From Arion vulgaris (lineage: Eukaryota > Mollusca > Gastropoda > Stylommatophora > Arionidae): a stretch of 64,000 nt of DNA. This document shows, one piece after another, positions 59,501 to 64,000 of the stretch; position 1 is the first letter of the stretch, and every line of letters starts with the position of its first letter. The notes under the pieces are model-generated. The model was not told the origin of the DNA. It worked only from the letters and a program-made list of their open reading frames with translations, and did not search any database. A program made the position numbers and the translations under genes. The stretch is from contig CM036753.1 in the NCBI GenBank assembly GCA_020796225.1, forward strand, positions 75,629,865 through 75,693,864. Direction: 5' to 3'.

Positions 59501-62500
59501 GACAGAAGTTCCCGGTCCTCTTCTGAGACCAGTTGCAGGTCCTCACCAACCTCAACATGACCTGATTCCAGGGAAGATCTGGAAGGAAAAAACCAACCCG
59601 AAAAACAAAGACTAAAAAACTTTTGCATTATAAAAATGACCACATTTCAAGAAAATGACAAACAAATTATGTATCAGCAAAAAAACTGATAACAAGCACA
59701 TCTACAGAAATTATGCTAAGCTAAATATAAATAATAATACTAATAATAGCCGTCCATCGCAAGCGATGATAACAACAGTCTCAGACGTGTTTTGCTGCAC
59801 CTCCCTGATGTGTGCAGAGGTGACTGCAAAAGTCCAATCCCGAACACAATCCCTACCACAGGTGAGACATACATGATCGAGGTAAACATGTGAGTGTTTC
59901 ACCTTTTTGCGCAGCTCGCTTTCCCTGCACCTCAACAGTATGACGATTCTCAGCTATGCGAGTCCTCTCGTGTTGTTACAGCACCATATTTGGCAATTTT
60001 GTGTAAGGGATTCCCAACATATGGCGTCCATATCAAAGCATTTCAGAGACACTTTAGAGTGTCTTTAAAGCGTTTTTTCTGTCCACCAGCTGAAAGTCTG
60101 CCTCCTTCAAGCTCACCATACATCAACTGGTTTTAATGAACTCTTTGAACCACTAACAAAATATTTGGATTAACCACAGTCAGCAAAATATACTTGGTTG
60201 ATAAATTTATCTTATAAATTCTATTTTGGTTCAGTAATACACTAAGATATTGTGGTTATCTTTGTTGTACAAACTCATTTTTAGCATTATTCCAAAAATG
60301 TATAAAACTAAGTATTTATTGAAATAAGTAAATGATACATGGTAGTTAGTATTTTGTGATTACTTTTGTTTTAACATTTCCACTACATTGATTATATAGA
60401 TCAATGATCAGAATCATATAGATATAGATGGAATTCTAAAGCTCAAACTTTATTTGTATTAAATTGTAACATTACATACATAACTAACATACATAATTTA
60501 CATATTTGCAATATTAAGAAATATAATTCATTATAAGTTAACAAGAATGGGATAATATATGTATATATATCTAAGCAGACAAAATGTCTTGCCAACAAAT
60601 GAGAGATACTTGAACCTATTTACGGTAAGAGAGTAAAAAGCATAGCTGCCTATCAAGTAGCAGCATGTCCCTTGTGGAACATCGTTTTTATCACAGCCTG
60701 TCTGAAAAATTCTGTCTCTAGCAAGTGTTCCCACCTCCTCCAGCAACATGTTCAAGATTTCTTTGATGTCCTGCTGCTCCCTCATCTTGGTAATCCCCTG
60801 CCTCATACTCCAGGGACCATGCCTTCTATTACAGTTCTCTTCAAAACACTGTGAAGTTTAAAGTGGCCAAAATATATTTTATCTCCCGGAACACGTTATT
60901 TATGAGCCAATGCTTGATACGTAGGTTTTGTAAGATGTCATTGTTTTTTTCTCTTCTCTGTCATGGATGTTCTAAGTGATTTTCTGTAACACCTTATAAT
61001 AACACCATTTCTGTAACCCAATAGCTGCCTATAAAACATTATATTTAATTGACATTACAGAACAGAAAATCTTACAGGTGAGCTTCTAGCAACTCCAAAA
61101 TGTCAATTTTATTAAATTTCTTGGCAAAGTCAAGAGCTGTCCAGTTATTGGATGTTCTGATGCTAGCATCGGCTCCAAGACTAAGCAAATGTTCCACAAC
61201 ATTAATAAATCCTCTGGCTGCAGCAATCATCAGTGGTGTTGTACTTGTCTCAGACTGCACATAGTCAACTGAATATAGACACACTCTATAAAGTTAACTA
61301 AAGATAGGAAACACAACACATAATCAACGAAAGATAGAAAACGTACACATAATCAACATTAGAAAACAGTCAAAAGATAGAAAATGTACACACACAGTCT
61401 AAAGATAGAAAACACACACACACACCTTGTCAACAAAAGATAGAAAATTCAGTCAACAAAAGATAGAAAATTCACACACACACAGTCAACAAAAGATAGA
61501 AAACGTACACACAGCGTTAACAAAAGATAGGAAACACAGTCAACAAAAGATAGAAAACACACAGAGTCAACAAACGATAGGAAACACAAACAGTGTCAAC
61601 AAAAGATAGGAAACACAGTCAACAAAAGATAGAATCTCCGATCTCCTATACAATATCTCCAACAGCATAGAGCGACTAACCTACCAGTTCGATGTTAATT
61701 AGTGAACCTACTCATTCGCCTGTTGTGCTCTTCTTTTCTGGCCACCCCAATTTGCAATACAAGTTCATGCAATCTAGCAATTGGGGTGGATTGGTTTAGA
61801 TGAAAATCCTCTTTACAGACACACTCTATAAGGGCGTTCAAAATGTCAGCTCTATTCAAAGGATCACACACAATGCACGAGATGTTCTGAATCAGAAGTG
61901 GAAATTGGTTAAAGTGGGGCAAGTTATGAGTTGGCCGTACTGCAGACACTGTTCAGCTGGTATGCGGGATCACAAATATCGATAACTATCAGTTTATCAA
62001 GACAGTTTATATTAATATTGCTTGACTTTATCCACCCTTCAGATTGTTAAAGACAGTTTCTTCTCTTCGACCACTCCATATCGACCACTTGTTAACCACT
62101 CTGTGTGATTTGTATGTGATCTGAGCCTAAGAGCGATTGTACGTTGTGTCAGTTATGCGCCTACAAGTAAGCGAGCACAATTCTGCGATGCCTTTTATTT
62201 CCTAGGGAGCTTCCTAGGTCCTACATCAGTCGCTCTTCGGACATGCCCGGTAGGTCACAGTGGTACTATTCTTTGCTCCCTTTGTGGGCCACGGCACCAG
62301 ACGGGCAAAAGACAATTTATAATATTAAATTGTCTTTCCCCAGGAGTATGATGGAATTGGTTGTCCACTCTTGCCGTTAAGGGTAGGGGTGGGAGCTTTA
62401 ATTTGCATTCCAGGGCCAGATGTGTCACCCTTGTTGCGATATATCAGTGTTTATTTAGTGTGGTCTTGATATTATCTATCAATATTTTTCTTCGTATTCC

Positions 62501-63223
62501 CTTGGCTCTAGTACCTGATCTCTTTTTATTGCATGCTGTTATTGTAAGTTGGTTGTATTTCATTATTATTAAATGTCCAAACCACTGCATTTGTTGTCTT
62601 TCAATGTATTCGTGCATGAAGTTATGCCCACTCTGTTTCTGATGTCCTCATTTTGTAGTCTATCTTTCCTGGTGATCCCCACTGTCTACCTCAATAATAT
62701 TGAATAACTTTAATATAACAGTAACTTATCTGAAAAACAGTGACACTAAAATATCATGTTTAACTAATAATGCATGACGCCCTTACCACTGACATTCTCA
62801 CTGCTTATGAGATACAAGATTTGATGAAACGACTCTTCACTGCCAGTCAACCACACCTCCTTTAAGCGTCTATCCATCTCCTCAATCACCCATGGCTCTA
62901 GCTCTTCTTTCTCTTCTCCCAACTGAAAAAAAAGATATTTGTTAATATTAAAATATAAAATGCATCATGTTTCTGATGACTTGGTTCAGTTGTAATCTTT
63001 TTTCACATATCTGTTATTGACAAACTCCCTAAGCCTCTTCAAAAGTTATGTTTGTGTCAATAATGAAAATAAAATGTAAACATGTTTTTTAACTATCTGG
63101 TTACCTCTGCATTATCTGATGTCGTTACGTCGGAATCCTCCTCAGTTCCACTACCAATAGCAGACTCAGCAATGTTCAGTTGTTTACTACACCATTCACT
63201 CAAGCATTCAACCTGACCCTTGG
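34832..63223 (-). CDS. YTHDC2: YTHDC2-like 3'-5' RNA helicase and m6A reader, 5' end beyond window
   Basis: Twenty-three exons from 63105-63223 down to 34832-35506 join without a frame break (3,728 nt, about 1,241 residues and stop TAG). Domain order: acidic linker, ankyrin repeats set between the two RecA domains, RecA2 with [18 protein letters not shown] and QRKGRAGRC, HA2/OB-like region, Gln/His-rich linker, YTH domain, Gln/Ser-rich tail. This order is particular to YTHDC2, which in mammals unwinds RNA, binds N6-methyladenosine and drives meiotic gene expression with MEIOC and XRN1. The R3H and DEAH RecA1 domains should be encoded past base 64000. Helicase motifs IV-VI look intact. In the YTH domain the first cage Trp (GVWAT) is kept, but the second position is Phe. 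Introns are 0.25-3.5 kb and hold many SINEs and LINEs. No 5' regulatory region is in the window. Confidence 0.95.
35650..36020 (+). mobile_element. LINE L 3' end in YTHDC2 intron
   Basis: Reads [20 protein letters not shown] and RKRGRQGRP, then the conserved QAL-NV-like end and an ATT tail at 36020. Antisense to the host gene, ending 34 bases from an exon. Confidence 0.85.
36054..36138 (-). CDS. YTHDC2: YTHDC2 exon, YTH domain end
   Basis: Encodes [20 protein letters not shown], then VNSGRDGQ. Matches the NPWN and SRDGQE blocks that close YTH domains, with NSWN in place of NPWN. Acceptor ccacag, donor gtaaga. Confidence 0.94.
36560..36730 (-). mobile_element. SINE family B fragment
   Basis: Shares GCCTCTTACGACATGCGTAG and CAGGTAACAGTGGTT with 45388-45652. 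Confidence 0.75.
37092..37243 (-). CDS. YTHDC2: YTHDC2 exon, YTH domain second half
   Basis: Encodes [20 protein letters not shown], then [20 protein letters not shown] and [18 protein letters not shown] and GVFxVEW are YTH signatures. The residue aligned with the second cage Trp is Phe (SPDFPG), while the following Leu is kept. Acceptor acacag, donor gtaatt. Confidence 0.95.
37430..37760 (-). mobile_element. Mariner-like transposase remnant
   Basis: Antisense reads [20 protein letters not shown], then [14 protein letters not shown]. This is the second helix-turn-helix and GRP linker of mariner transposases. Only the N-terminal region remains. No terminal repeats were found. Confidence 0.75.
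37917..38161 (-). CDS. YTHDC2: YTHDC2 exon, YTH domain first half
   Basis: After a Ser/Lys-rich linker it encodes [20 protein letters not shown], then [19 protein letters not shown]. This is the first half of a YTH domain. The Trp in GVWAT is the first m6A-cage residue. Acceptor ctgtag, donor gtaagt. Confidence 0.96.
38384..38628 (+). mobile_element. SINE family A, copy 5
   Basis: GCTTGTGTGTTGCCAGGGCT to GAGCGTTCGAAGAAGAAG. Complete, in the YTHDC2 intron, antisense to the gene. A SINE D tail lies just before it. Confidence 0.88.
39046..39309 (-). CDS. YTHDC2: YTHDC2 exon, Gln/His-rich linker
   Basis: Encodes [20 protein letters not shown], then about 50 residues dominated by Gln and His (HQQHQ repeats), then [20 protein letters not shown]. 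The composition is prion-like: Q, H, Y, G, N and no hydrophobic core. The linker between helicase and YTH domain is Ser/Pro-rich in mammals as I recall, so this is a lineage feature. Acceptor ttttag, donor gtatga. Confidence 0.88.
39499..39595 (-). CDS. YTHDC2: YTHDC2 exon, end of helicase module
   Basis: Encodes [20 protein letters not shown], then [10 protein letters not shown]. Last conserved piece before the low-complexity linker. Acceptor tgtag, donor gtcagt. Confidence 0.9.
39900..40990 (+). mobile_element. LINE E with RT, decayed
   Basis: Reads [37 protein letters not shown], then YADDTVSI in a new frame, and [20 protein letters not shown] with a GATGATGAT end at 40985. Several frameshifts. 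Confidence 0.85.
40995..41540. other. Intron stretch with a short duplicated block
   Basis: ACGCTTTAAGCTGCACACTG and ACGCTTTAAGCCGCACACTG occur 45 bases apart (41100 and 41145). The rest is AT-rich. Confidence 0.5.
41542..41637 (-). CDS. YTHDC2: YTHDC2 exon, RKWHSLF block
   Basis: Encodes [20 protein letters not shown], then TQAEE. Conserved across YTHDC2 proteins. Acceptor taccag, donor gtaagc, phase 0 on both sides. Confidence 0.94.
42135..42212 (-). repeat. SINE family G, 3' end
   Basis: GGGCATATCCTTTACAGGAC and CAACCACAGTAAATGAGCCG, as in the other G copies. Confidence 0.75.
42419..42546 (-). CDS. YTHDC2: YTHDC2 exon with aspartate runs
   Basis: Begins with [15 protein letters not shown], made by GAT repeats, then [15 protein letters not shown]. 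The LKLDDWI block aligns with LKLDEWL of vertebrates. Acidic run lengths may vary between alleles. Acceptor cttaaag, donor gtaagt. Confidence 0.92.
42720..42985 (+). mobile_element. LINE E 3' fragment
   Basis: Shares the AAGATCATTATGATCATCTA-type (IIMII) and GGGCATGT blocks with 17745-18140. Preceded by a pure A run (42697-42717). Confidence 0.7.
43009..43240 (+). mobile_element. SINE family G, sense full-length copy
   Basis: GTCTGTGGTTTAGAGGTTAG (box A) and GAGTTCGAATC (box B) form a tRNA-like head; the body ends CCTGTAAAGGATATGCAA. It sits directly in the LINE E remnant, whose GTCAGTACT sequence is repeated on both sides (42984 and 43235). Confidence 0.85.
43335..43590 (-). mobile_element. 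LINE P 3' end
   Basis: AATAATAATAATAGCCATCC tail, then the CTCTGGTGTGTGCGGAGGTG block shared with 48135 and 59745. Confidence 0.75.
43628..43890 (-). CDS. YTHDC2: YTHDC2 exon, OB-fold domain
   Basis: Encodes [20 protein letters not shown], then [20 protein letters not shown] and an [12 protein letters not shown] block. This is the OB/NUC domain of DEAH helicases. Acceptor caacag, donor gtatgt. Confidence 0.94.
44220..44430 (+). mobile_element. SINE family H, copy 2
   Basis: GCGTGTTCATAGCGCGTTGG, GGTTCAATTCTGTGGGCTGG and the CACTGAGCCGAAAAGCTCAA end, with a short A tail. Confidence 0.88.
44565..44900 (+). repeat. Diverged tandem array, ~75-bp unit
   Basis: TTCATGAAGATG...ATCACAGATA...ATAGAACAAATAATG...GACCAGTAAGTAA recurs about four times with drift. 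A fifth piece, GATGACCAGTAAGTGAG, appears at 45741. Confidence 0.7.
45388..45652 (-). mobile_element. SINE family B, full length
   Basis: CTTCTTCTTTG tail (antisense GAA), ATCACTCTTTGTGATATGTT, then the ACCCCAAATTTGGGCCCGGT head. A SINE H tail follows at 45659. Confidence 0.85.
45815..46290 (+). mobile_element. LINE F-like fragment with internal expansion
   Basis: Reads [28 protein letters not shown], then [15 protein letters not shown]. This is the region after RNase H. The [11 protein letters not shown] stretch is tandemly multiplied (45971-46195). Confidence 0.8.
45971..46195 (+). repeat. Tandem array, 44/47-bp unit, five copies, inside LINE F
   Basis: GCTAGGCAAGAACACTATAC starts at 45971, 46015, 46062, 46109 and 46153. 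Units differ by an AAA insertion. Confidence 0.95.
46359..46532 (-). CDS. YTHDC2: YTHDC2 exon, pre-OB region
   Basis: Encodes [20 protein letters not shown], then [20 protein letters not shown] and YPNVI. The donor is uncertain: gttagt gives 46359, while gtgtac nine bases earlier would give 46368. Both keep the frame. The better consensus was chosen. Confidence 0.9.
46858..47550 (+). repeat. Tandem array, ~31-bp unit, over 20 copies
   Basis: Unit AAAATGTTACAGAATGATTT plus ATATGCCAAC, with a second variant holding GATGAATCTGTCTAC and higher-order alternation in the first half. In a YTHDC2 intron. Confidence 0.95.
47773..47867 (-). CDS. YTHDC2: YTHDC2 exon, AWQKA block
   Basis: Encodes [20 protein letters not shown], then [12 protein letters not shown]. 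Near-identical to the vertebrate protein in this block. Acceptor ctcaag, donor gtaccc, which is a weaker but acceptable site. Confidence 0.93.
48135..49205 (-). mobile_element. LINE P C-terminus, split by LINE O
   Basis: Antisense: [20 protein letters not shown] (49205-49128), then after the insertion [20 protein letters not shown] (48501 down) and [12 protein letters not shown]. These are two halves of one RT C-terminal domain. Tail near 48135. Confidence 0.88.
48514..49115 (-). mobile_element. LINE O, 5'-truncated, nested in LINE P
   Basis: Target duplication CCCTTCAAGTTT at 48502-48513 and 49116-49127. Tail (ATG)n. Open frame reads [20 protein letters not shown], then [20 protein letters not shown], the usual RT C-terminal block. 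Confidence 0.92.
49308..49414 (-). CDS. YTHDC2: YTHDC2 exon, HA2 to OB link
   Basis: Encodes [20 protein letters not shown], then [11 protein letters not shown]. The FxxxxxSDHMxxLRxFQ block is a helicase family signature. Acceptor tgtcag, donor gtatga. Confidence 0.94.
49481..49757 (-). mobile_element. SINE family E, antisense copy
   Basis: AATAACCATGTGTGCTTCAA, AAGATCTCAACAGCAGTAC and CTCGATCTCACCTACACTGA all match the E copy at 24645. Confidence 0.75.
49850..50083 (-). mobile_element. I-like LINE fragment
   Basis: Reads [20 protein letters not shown], then [11 protein letters not shown]. This is the region between RNase H and the C-terminal Cys/His block. Confidence 0.7.
50254..50419 (-). 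CDS. YTHDC2: YTHDC2 exon, HA2 domain
   Basis: Encodes [20 protein letters not shown], then [20 protein letters not shown] and STLSYKDP. TELGxxLxxLPxxPxLGK is the HA2 signature. Acceptor ctccag, donor gtatgt. Confidence 0.96.
50826..51120 (-). mobile_element. LINE F-like fragment, RNase H end
   Basis: Reads [20 protein letters not shown], then [20 protein letters not shown]. Lies 140 bases before a YTHDC2 exon. Confidence 0.78.
51261..51380 (-). CDS. YTHDC2: YTHDC2 exon, winged-helix/HA2 start
   Basis: Encodes [20 protein letters not shown], then [17 protein letters not shown]. This is a typical DEAH/RHA post-helicase segment. Acceptor tttcag, donor gtagtt, phase 0 on both sides. Confidence 0.95.
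51480..51720 (+). mobile_element. LINE F-like fragment, RNase H start
   Basis: Reads [20 protein letters not shown], the first RNase H strand with its Asp. Cut off by the SINE-like repeat at 51725. Confidence 0.6.
51725..51960 (+). mobile_element. tRNA-derived SINE, unassigned
   Basis: GGGTCTCTGTGATTAAGCTG (box A-like) and GGGTTTGAATG (box B-like), then TTTTTCCAGAGACCCCTAGG. The head is like family E, the body differs. Confidence 0.6.
52416..52521 (-). CDS. YTHDC2: YTHDC2 exon, motif VI second half
   Basis: Encodes [19 protein letters not shown], then [11 protein letters not shown]. The RAGR half completes motif VI and the PEILRxPLQ block leads to the winged helix. Acceptor tttcag, donor gtatac. 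Confidence 0.95.
53660..54225 (+). mobile_element. SINE family G, interrupted by LINE F
   Basis: Left part 53660-53706 has box A (TGTGGCTTAGTGGTAGTGAG). Right part 54096-54225 resumes with TGGTTCAAACTC and ends CATGTAAAGGATATGCCA. The copy at 31885 shows the uninterrupted order. Confidence 0.88.
53707..54095 (+). mobile_element. LINE F, 5'-truncated, nested in SINE G
   Basis: Starts inside the RNase H ([20 protein letters not shown]), keeps an open frame through [20 protein letters not shown] and [20 protein letters not shown], and ends in an (ACTGAA)n tail. Short duplication AAGAATA on both sides (53700-53706, 54096-54102). Very like 19281-20021, so recent. Confidence 0.9.
54719..54801 (-). 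CDS. YTHDC2: YTHDC2 exon, helicase motif VI (first half)
   Basis: Encodes [20 protein letters not shown], then SALQRKGR. The QRKGRAGR motif VI is split by the intron after the second G. Acceptor ttctag, donor gtaatt. Confidence 0.95.
54906..55153 (-). mobile_element. SINE family A, copy 6
   Basis: CTTCTTCGAACGTTCCATAT tail side to GGCCCCGACACCACATGGGC head side. Confidence 0.88.
55215..55480 (+). mobile_element. LINE F-like 3' fragment
   Basis: Matches 32970-33215: LLDEST-IEV, FKKFGI, then VINQQA and an end at CAGTTCAGTAACCAGGAAC. Confidence 0.7.
55697..55777 (-). CDS. YTHDC2: YTHDC2 exon, helicase motif V
   Basis: Encodes [20 protein letters not shown], then [17 protein letters not shown] is motif V. 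Acceptor caacag, donor gtaagt, phase 0 on both sides. Confidence 0.96.
55880..56260 (-). mobile_element. LINE remnant, paired with 60640
   Basis: CAAGTAGCATGTCCTTTGCA, TTTATGAGCCAATGTTCCTC and TCCAGGATGTTCTAAG recur at 60650-60985. Likely RT region of an old element; family unknown. Confidence 0.6.
56334..56535 (+). mobile_element. SINE family B, 5' part
   Basis: GAGTGGTTACCGGGCCCAAA, then AGAATAGAACTACTGTTACC and AGGCGACTAAGGAGGTTTGG. It lacks the GAA tail; the 3' half is replaced by other sequence. Confidence 0.78.
56575..56800 (+). mobile_element. I-like LINE C-terminal fragment
   Basis: Reads [20 protein letters not shown], a HILQDCP-type end, then a stop. Directly after SINE B. Confidence 0.7.
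56945..57555. other. YTHDC2 intron, mostly unrecognised
   Basis: AT-rich. A small LINE F-like 3' scrap (57430-57510, GAGACTTAGCACATATGGGT) is the only match. Confidence 0.45.
57561..57648 (-). CDS. YTHDC2: YTHDC2 exon, RecA2 middle
   Basis: Encodes [20 protein letters not shown], then PPPQGIRKI. This is the LHSxxxxxDQKxVFKPPPxGxRKI block of DEAH/RHA helicases. Acceptor tttcag, donor gtaagt. Confidence 0.95.
57930..58017 (-). CDS. YTHDC2: YTHDC2 exon, helicase motif IV region
   Basis: Encodes [20 protein letters not shown], then [16 protein letters not shown] is the RecA2 motif IV block of DEAH/RHA helicases. Acceptor tgaccag, donor gtaagt. Confidence 0.95.
58150..58720. other. YTHDC2 intron, no recognised feature
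   Basis: AT-rich sequence with no repeat matched by eye. Confidence 0.4.
58728..58977 (-). mobile_element. SINE family A, copy 7
   Basis: TTCTTCTTTGAATGCTCCAT to CCCTGGCAACACATGGGCAC. Complete. Confidence 0.88.
59225..59335 (+). repeat. SINE family B fragment
   Basis: AAATTGTACCCAGTGGCCC and GGAGTAAAGAATATAACTTT, then the GCATGT...GACTAAAG block. Diverged. Confidence 0.55.
59412..59578 (-). CDS. YTHDC2: YTHDC2 exon, entry to RecA2 domain
   Basis: Encodes [20 protein letters not shown], then [12 protein letters not shown]. The [19 protein letters not shown] block is near-identical to the vertebrate protein. Acceptor cttccag, donor gtaagc. Confidence 0.95.
59745..60135 (-). mobile_element. 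LINE P C-terminus, uninterrupted
   Basis: Same order as 48135-48501 but the site CTCCTTCAAGCTCACCATAC (60110 region) is continuous, giving the empty site for the LINE O insertion. Confidence 0.85.
60136..60635. other. YTHDC2 intron, no recognised feature
   Basis: AT-rich sequence, no repeat matched by eye. Confidence 0.4.
60640..61000 (-). mobile_element. LINE remnant, paired with 55880
   Basis: Second copy of the repeat at 55880-56260, same orientation, about 80% alike by eye. Confidence 0.6.
61076..61268 (-). CDS. YTHDC2: YTHDC2 exon, ankyrin repeats
   Basis: Encodes two ankyrin units: [40 protein letters not shown], then [10 protein letters not shown]. Ankyrin repeats inserted between RecA domains are a YTHDC2 hallmark. 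Acceptor attcag, donor gtaaga. Confidence 0.95.
61310..61638 (+). repeat. Tandem array, ~27-33 bp variable unit
   Basis: AGTCAACAAAAGATAGAAAA with variable CA-rich spacers, about 11 copies. It starts about 45 bases from the ankyrin exon, on the upstream side of the gene. Confidence 0.92.
61640..61950 (-). mobile_element. LINE F-like fragment
   Basis: Reads [20 protein letters not shown], then [20 protein letters not shown], matching LINE F. Its 3' end merges into the tandem array. Confidence 0.8.
62060..62308 (-). mobile_element. SINE family A, copy 8
   Basis: TTCTTCTCTTCGACCACTCC to CACGGCACCAGACGGGCA. Slightly eroded in the middle. Confidence 0.85.
62335..62695 (-). mobile_element. Old LINE remnant
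   Basis: Antisense reading has a [19 protein letters not shown] stretch, seen in RT C-termini, with stops around it. Confidence 0.5.
62787..62922 (-). CDS. YTHDC2: YTHDC2 exon, start of ankyrin region
   Basis: Acceptor tttttcag, donor gtaagg. Encodes [20 protein letters not shown] and [11 protein letters not shown], matching the conserved LEPWLIKEMD segment that leads into the ankyrin repeats. Confidence 0.92.
63105..63223 (-). CDS. YTHDC2: YTHDC2 exon, acidic linker before ankyrin repeats
   Basis: Acceptor tttttcag, donor gtaacc. Encodes [20 protein letters not shown] and a Glu/Asp/Ser-rich run. The LSEWCS piece resembles the LTEWYS piece of the human linker after RecA1. First exon seen, so upstream exons lie outside. 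Confidence 0.8.
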
Positions 63224-63229
63224 CTGAAA

Positions 63230-64000
63230 AAAATGAACTTAATTTTAATGTCAAGATGACAGAATCAAAATAAGAAAATAAATTTGTTTCTTTTAATAGA
63301 AATAATAATTTGTGATTATTTATATTTGTCAGGAAACTTAAAATATAACAATGTCTAAGATTATCAGTGAATTAAGAATACCCACATGATTTCTGGGTCT
63401 GAGTATACATAGATGGAACAGAATAGAATGCTGCAATAAATTGAGGGGTAGTGTATATAGAACACCCAAACAATGTTAGACATATGATTAGAGTACCAAT
63501 GAGAAAAATGCTGTCTTCATTATGATGTAGAAATATGAATAATCAAAGTAGTTACTGAGAAACTGTTAAAGACCATTCTTGATCCACAACTTGTGGTATT
63601 TTTGATTGATGCAAGATCAGCACAAATCCAGAAAATTGTCATGTCTACAGATACTACTGTCTGAACTGTGCAATTATCACAATGTTGCCATGTAGTGGAT
63701 ACTGTCTCACTGTAGAATACCAGGAAACAAGACAGCAAATTGACCGACTAAGGAAGGTGAGCAATGAGCAACTAAATAGTTACACATCATCAGAAGAAAC
63801 AAATGATCAAAGCAATAAGAATGTGCCCAATTACCAACACAAGAGAACTATCAAACTATGAACAGATTACAACAAGGTGTGTCATTCTATCCCGCAGAAC
63901 ATGAAACAATAAACCCGGCAGCAACAGATATACAAAATTCAAGATGAACAATTCAGAAATGGGACCTGCACTCCACATACATCAAGACTGCCTTGAATAT
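63230..64000. other. YTHDC2 intron, edge of window
   Basis: No exon with a helicase match was found here, so the next upstream exon should be past 64000. A 72-residue antisense frame (63738-63520) has no family signal and looks like chance. Confidence 0.45.

Noticed and set aside
63520..63738. Possible further YTHDC2 exon
   Set aside because: No similarity to the helicase region, and no good splice pair in the right phase.
1..64000. A new defence or biosynthetic system
   Set aside because: Only two host genes are present, both from known families. The remaining coding signals are transposon remnants.

Overview
This is animal nuclear DNA: AT-rich, intron-split genes with GT/AG splice sites, and dense decayed retrotransposons. 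No operon, CRISPR array, rRNA or true tRNA gene is seen. The repeat types (non-LTR elements with a C-terminal RNase H, tRNA-derived SINEs with GAA or TCAA tails) and the divergence of the two genes from their vertebrate relatives suggest a lophotrochozoan, most likely a gastropod mollusc. The species guess is an inference and low in certainty.

Two host genes are supported and they converge. On the + strand (3951-24280), five exons join in frame into a complete 252-residue secreted or ER cyclophilin-like protein with a signal peptide and a lysine at the usual catalytic arginine position. On the - strand, from beyond the right edge down to 34832, 23 exons encode the last ~1,240 residues of a YTHDC2-type protein: linker, ankyrin repeats, RecA2 helicase core, HA2/OB-like region, a Gln/His-rich low-complexity linker, the YTH m6A-reader domain and a Gln-rich tail. 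Its N-terminus (R3H domain and first RecA domain) lies beyond base 64000. The two genes are about 10.5 kb apart, tail to tail.

Most of the rest is mobile DNA. The first cyclophilin intron holds a full-length but broken EN-RT-RNase H LINE (4170-9807, 12-bp target duplication) that carries a 1,203-bp hAT transposon (8-bp duplication). At least eight SINE-like families (called A-I here, F not used), remnants of about eight LINE lineages (letters below are local labels), a mariner remnant, two related MITEs and seven tandem arrays fill introns and intergenic space. Several nested insertions can be dated relative to each other by target-site duplications and, in two cases, by an uninterrupted paralogous site in the same window.

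No new multi-gene system is visible. The best leads are the divergent secreted cyclophilin, the YTHDC2 orthologue with a Trp-to-Phe change in the m6A cage and prion-like flanks, and a 131-bp tandem array built from the 3' end of a SINE plus its flank.
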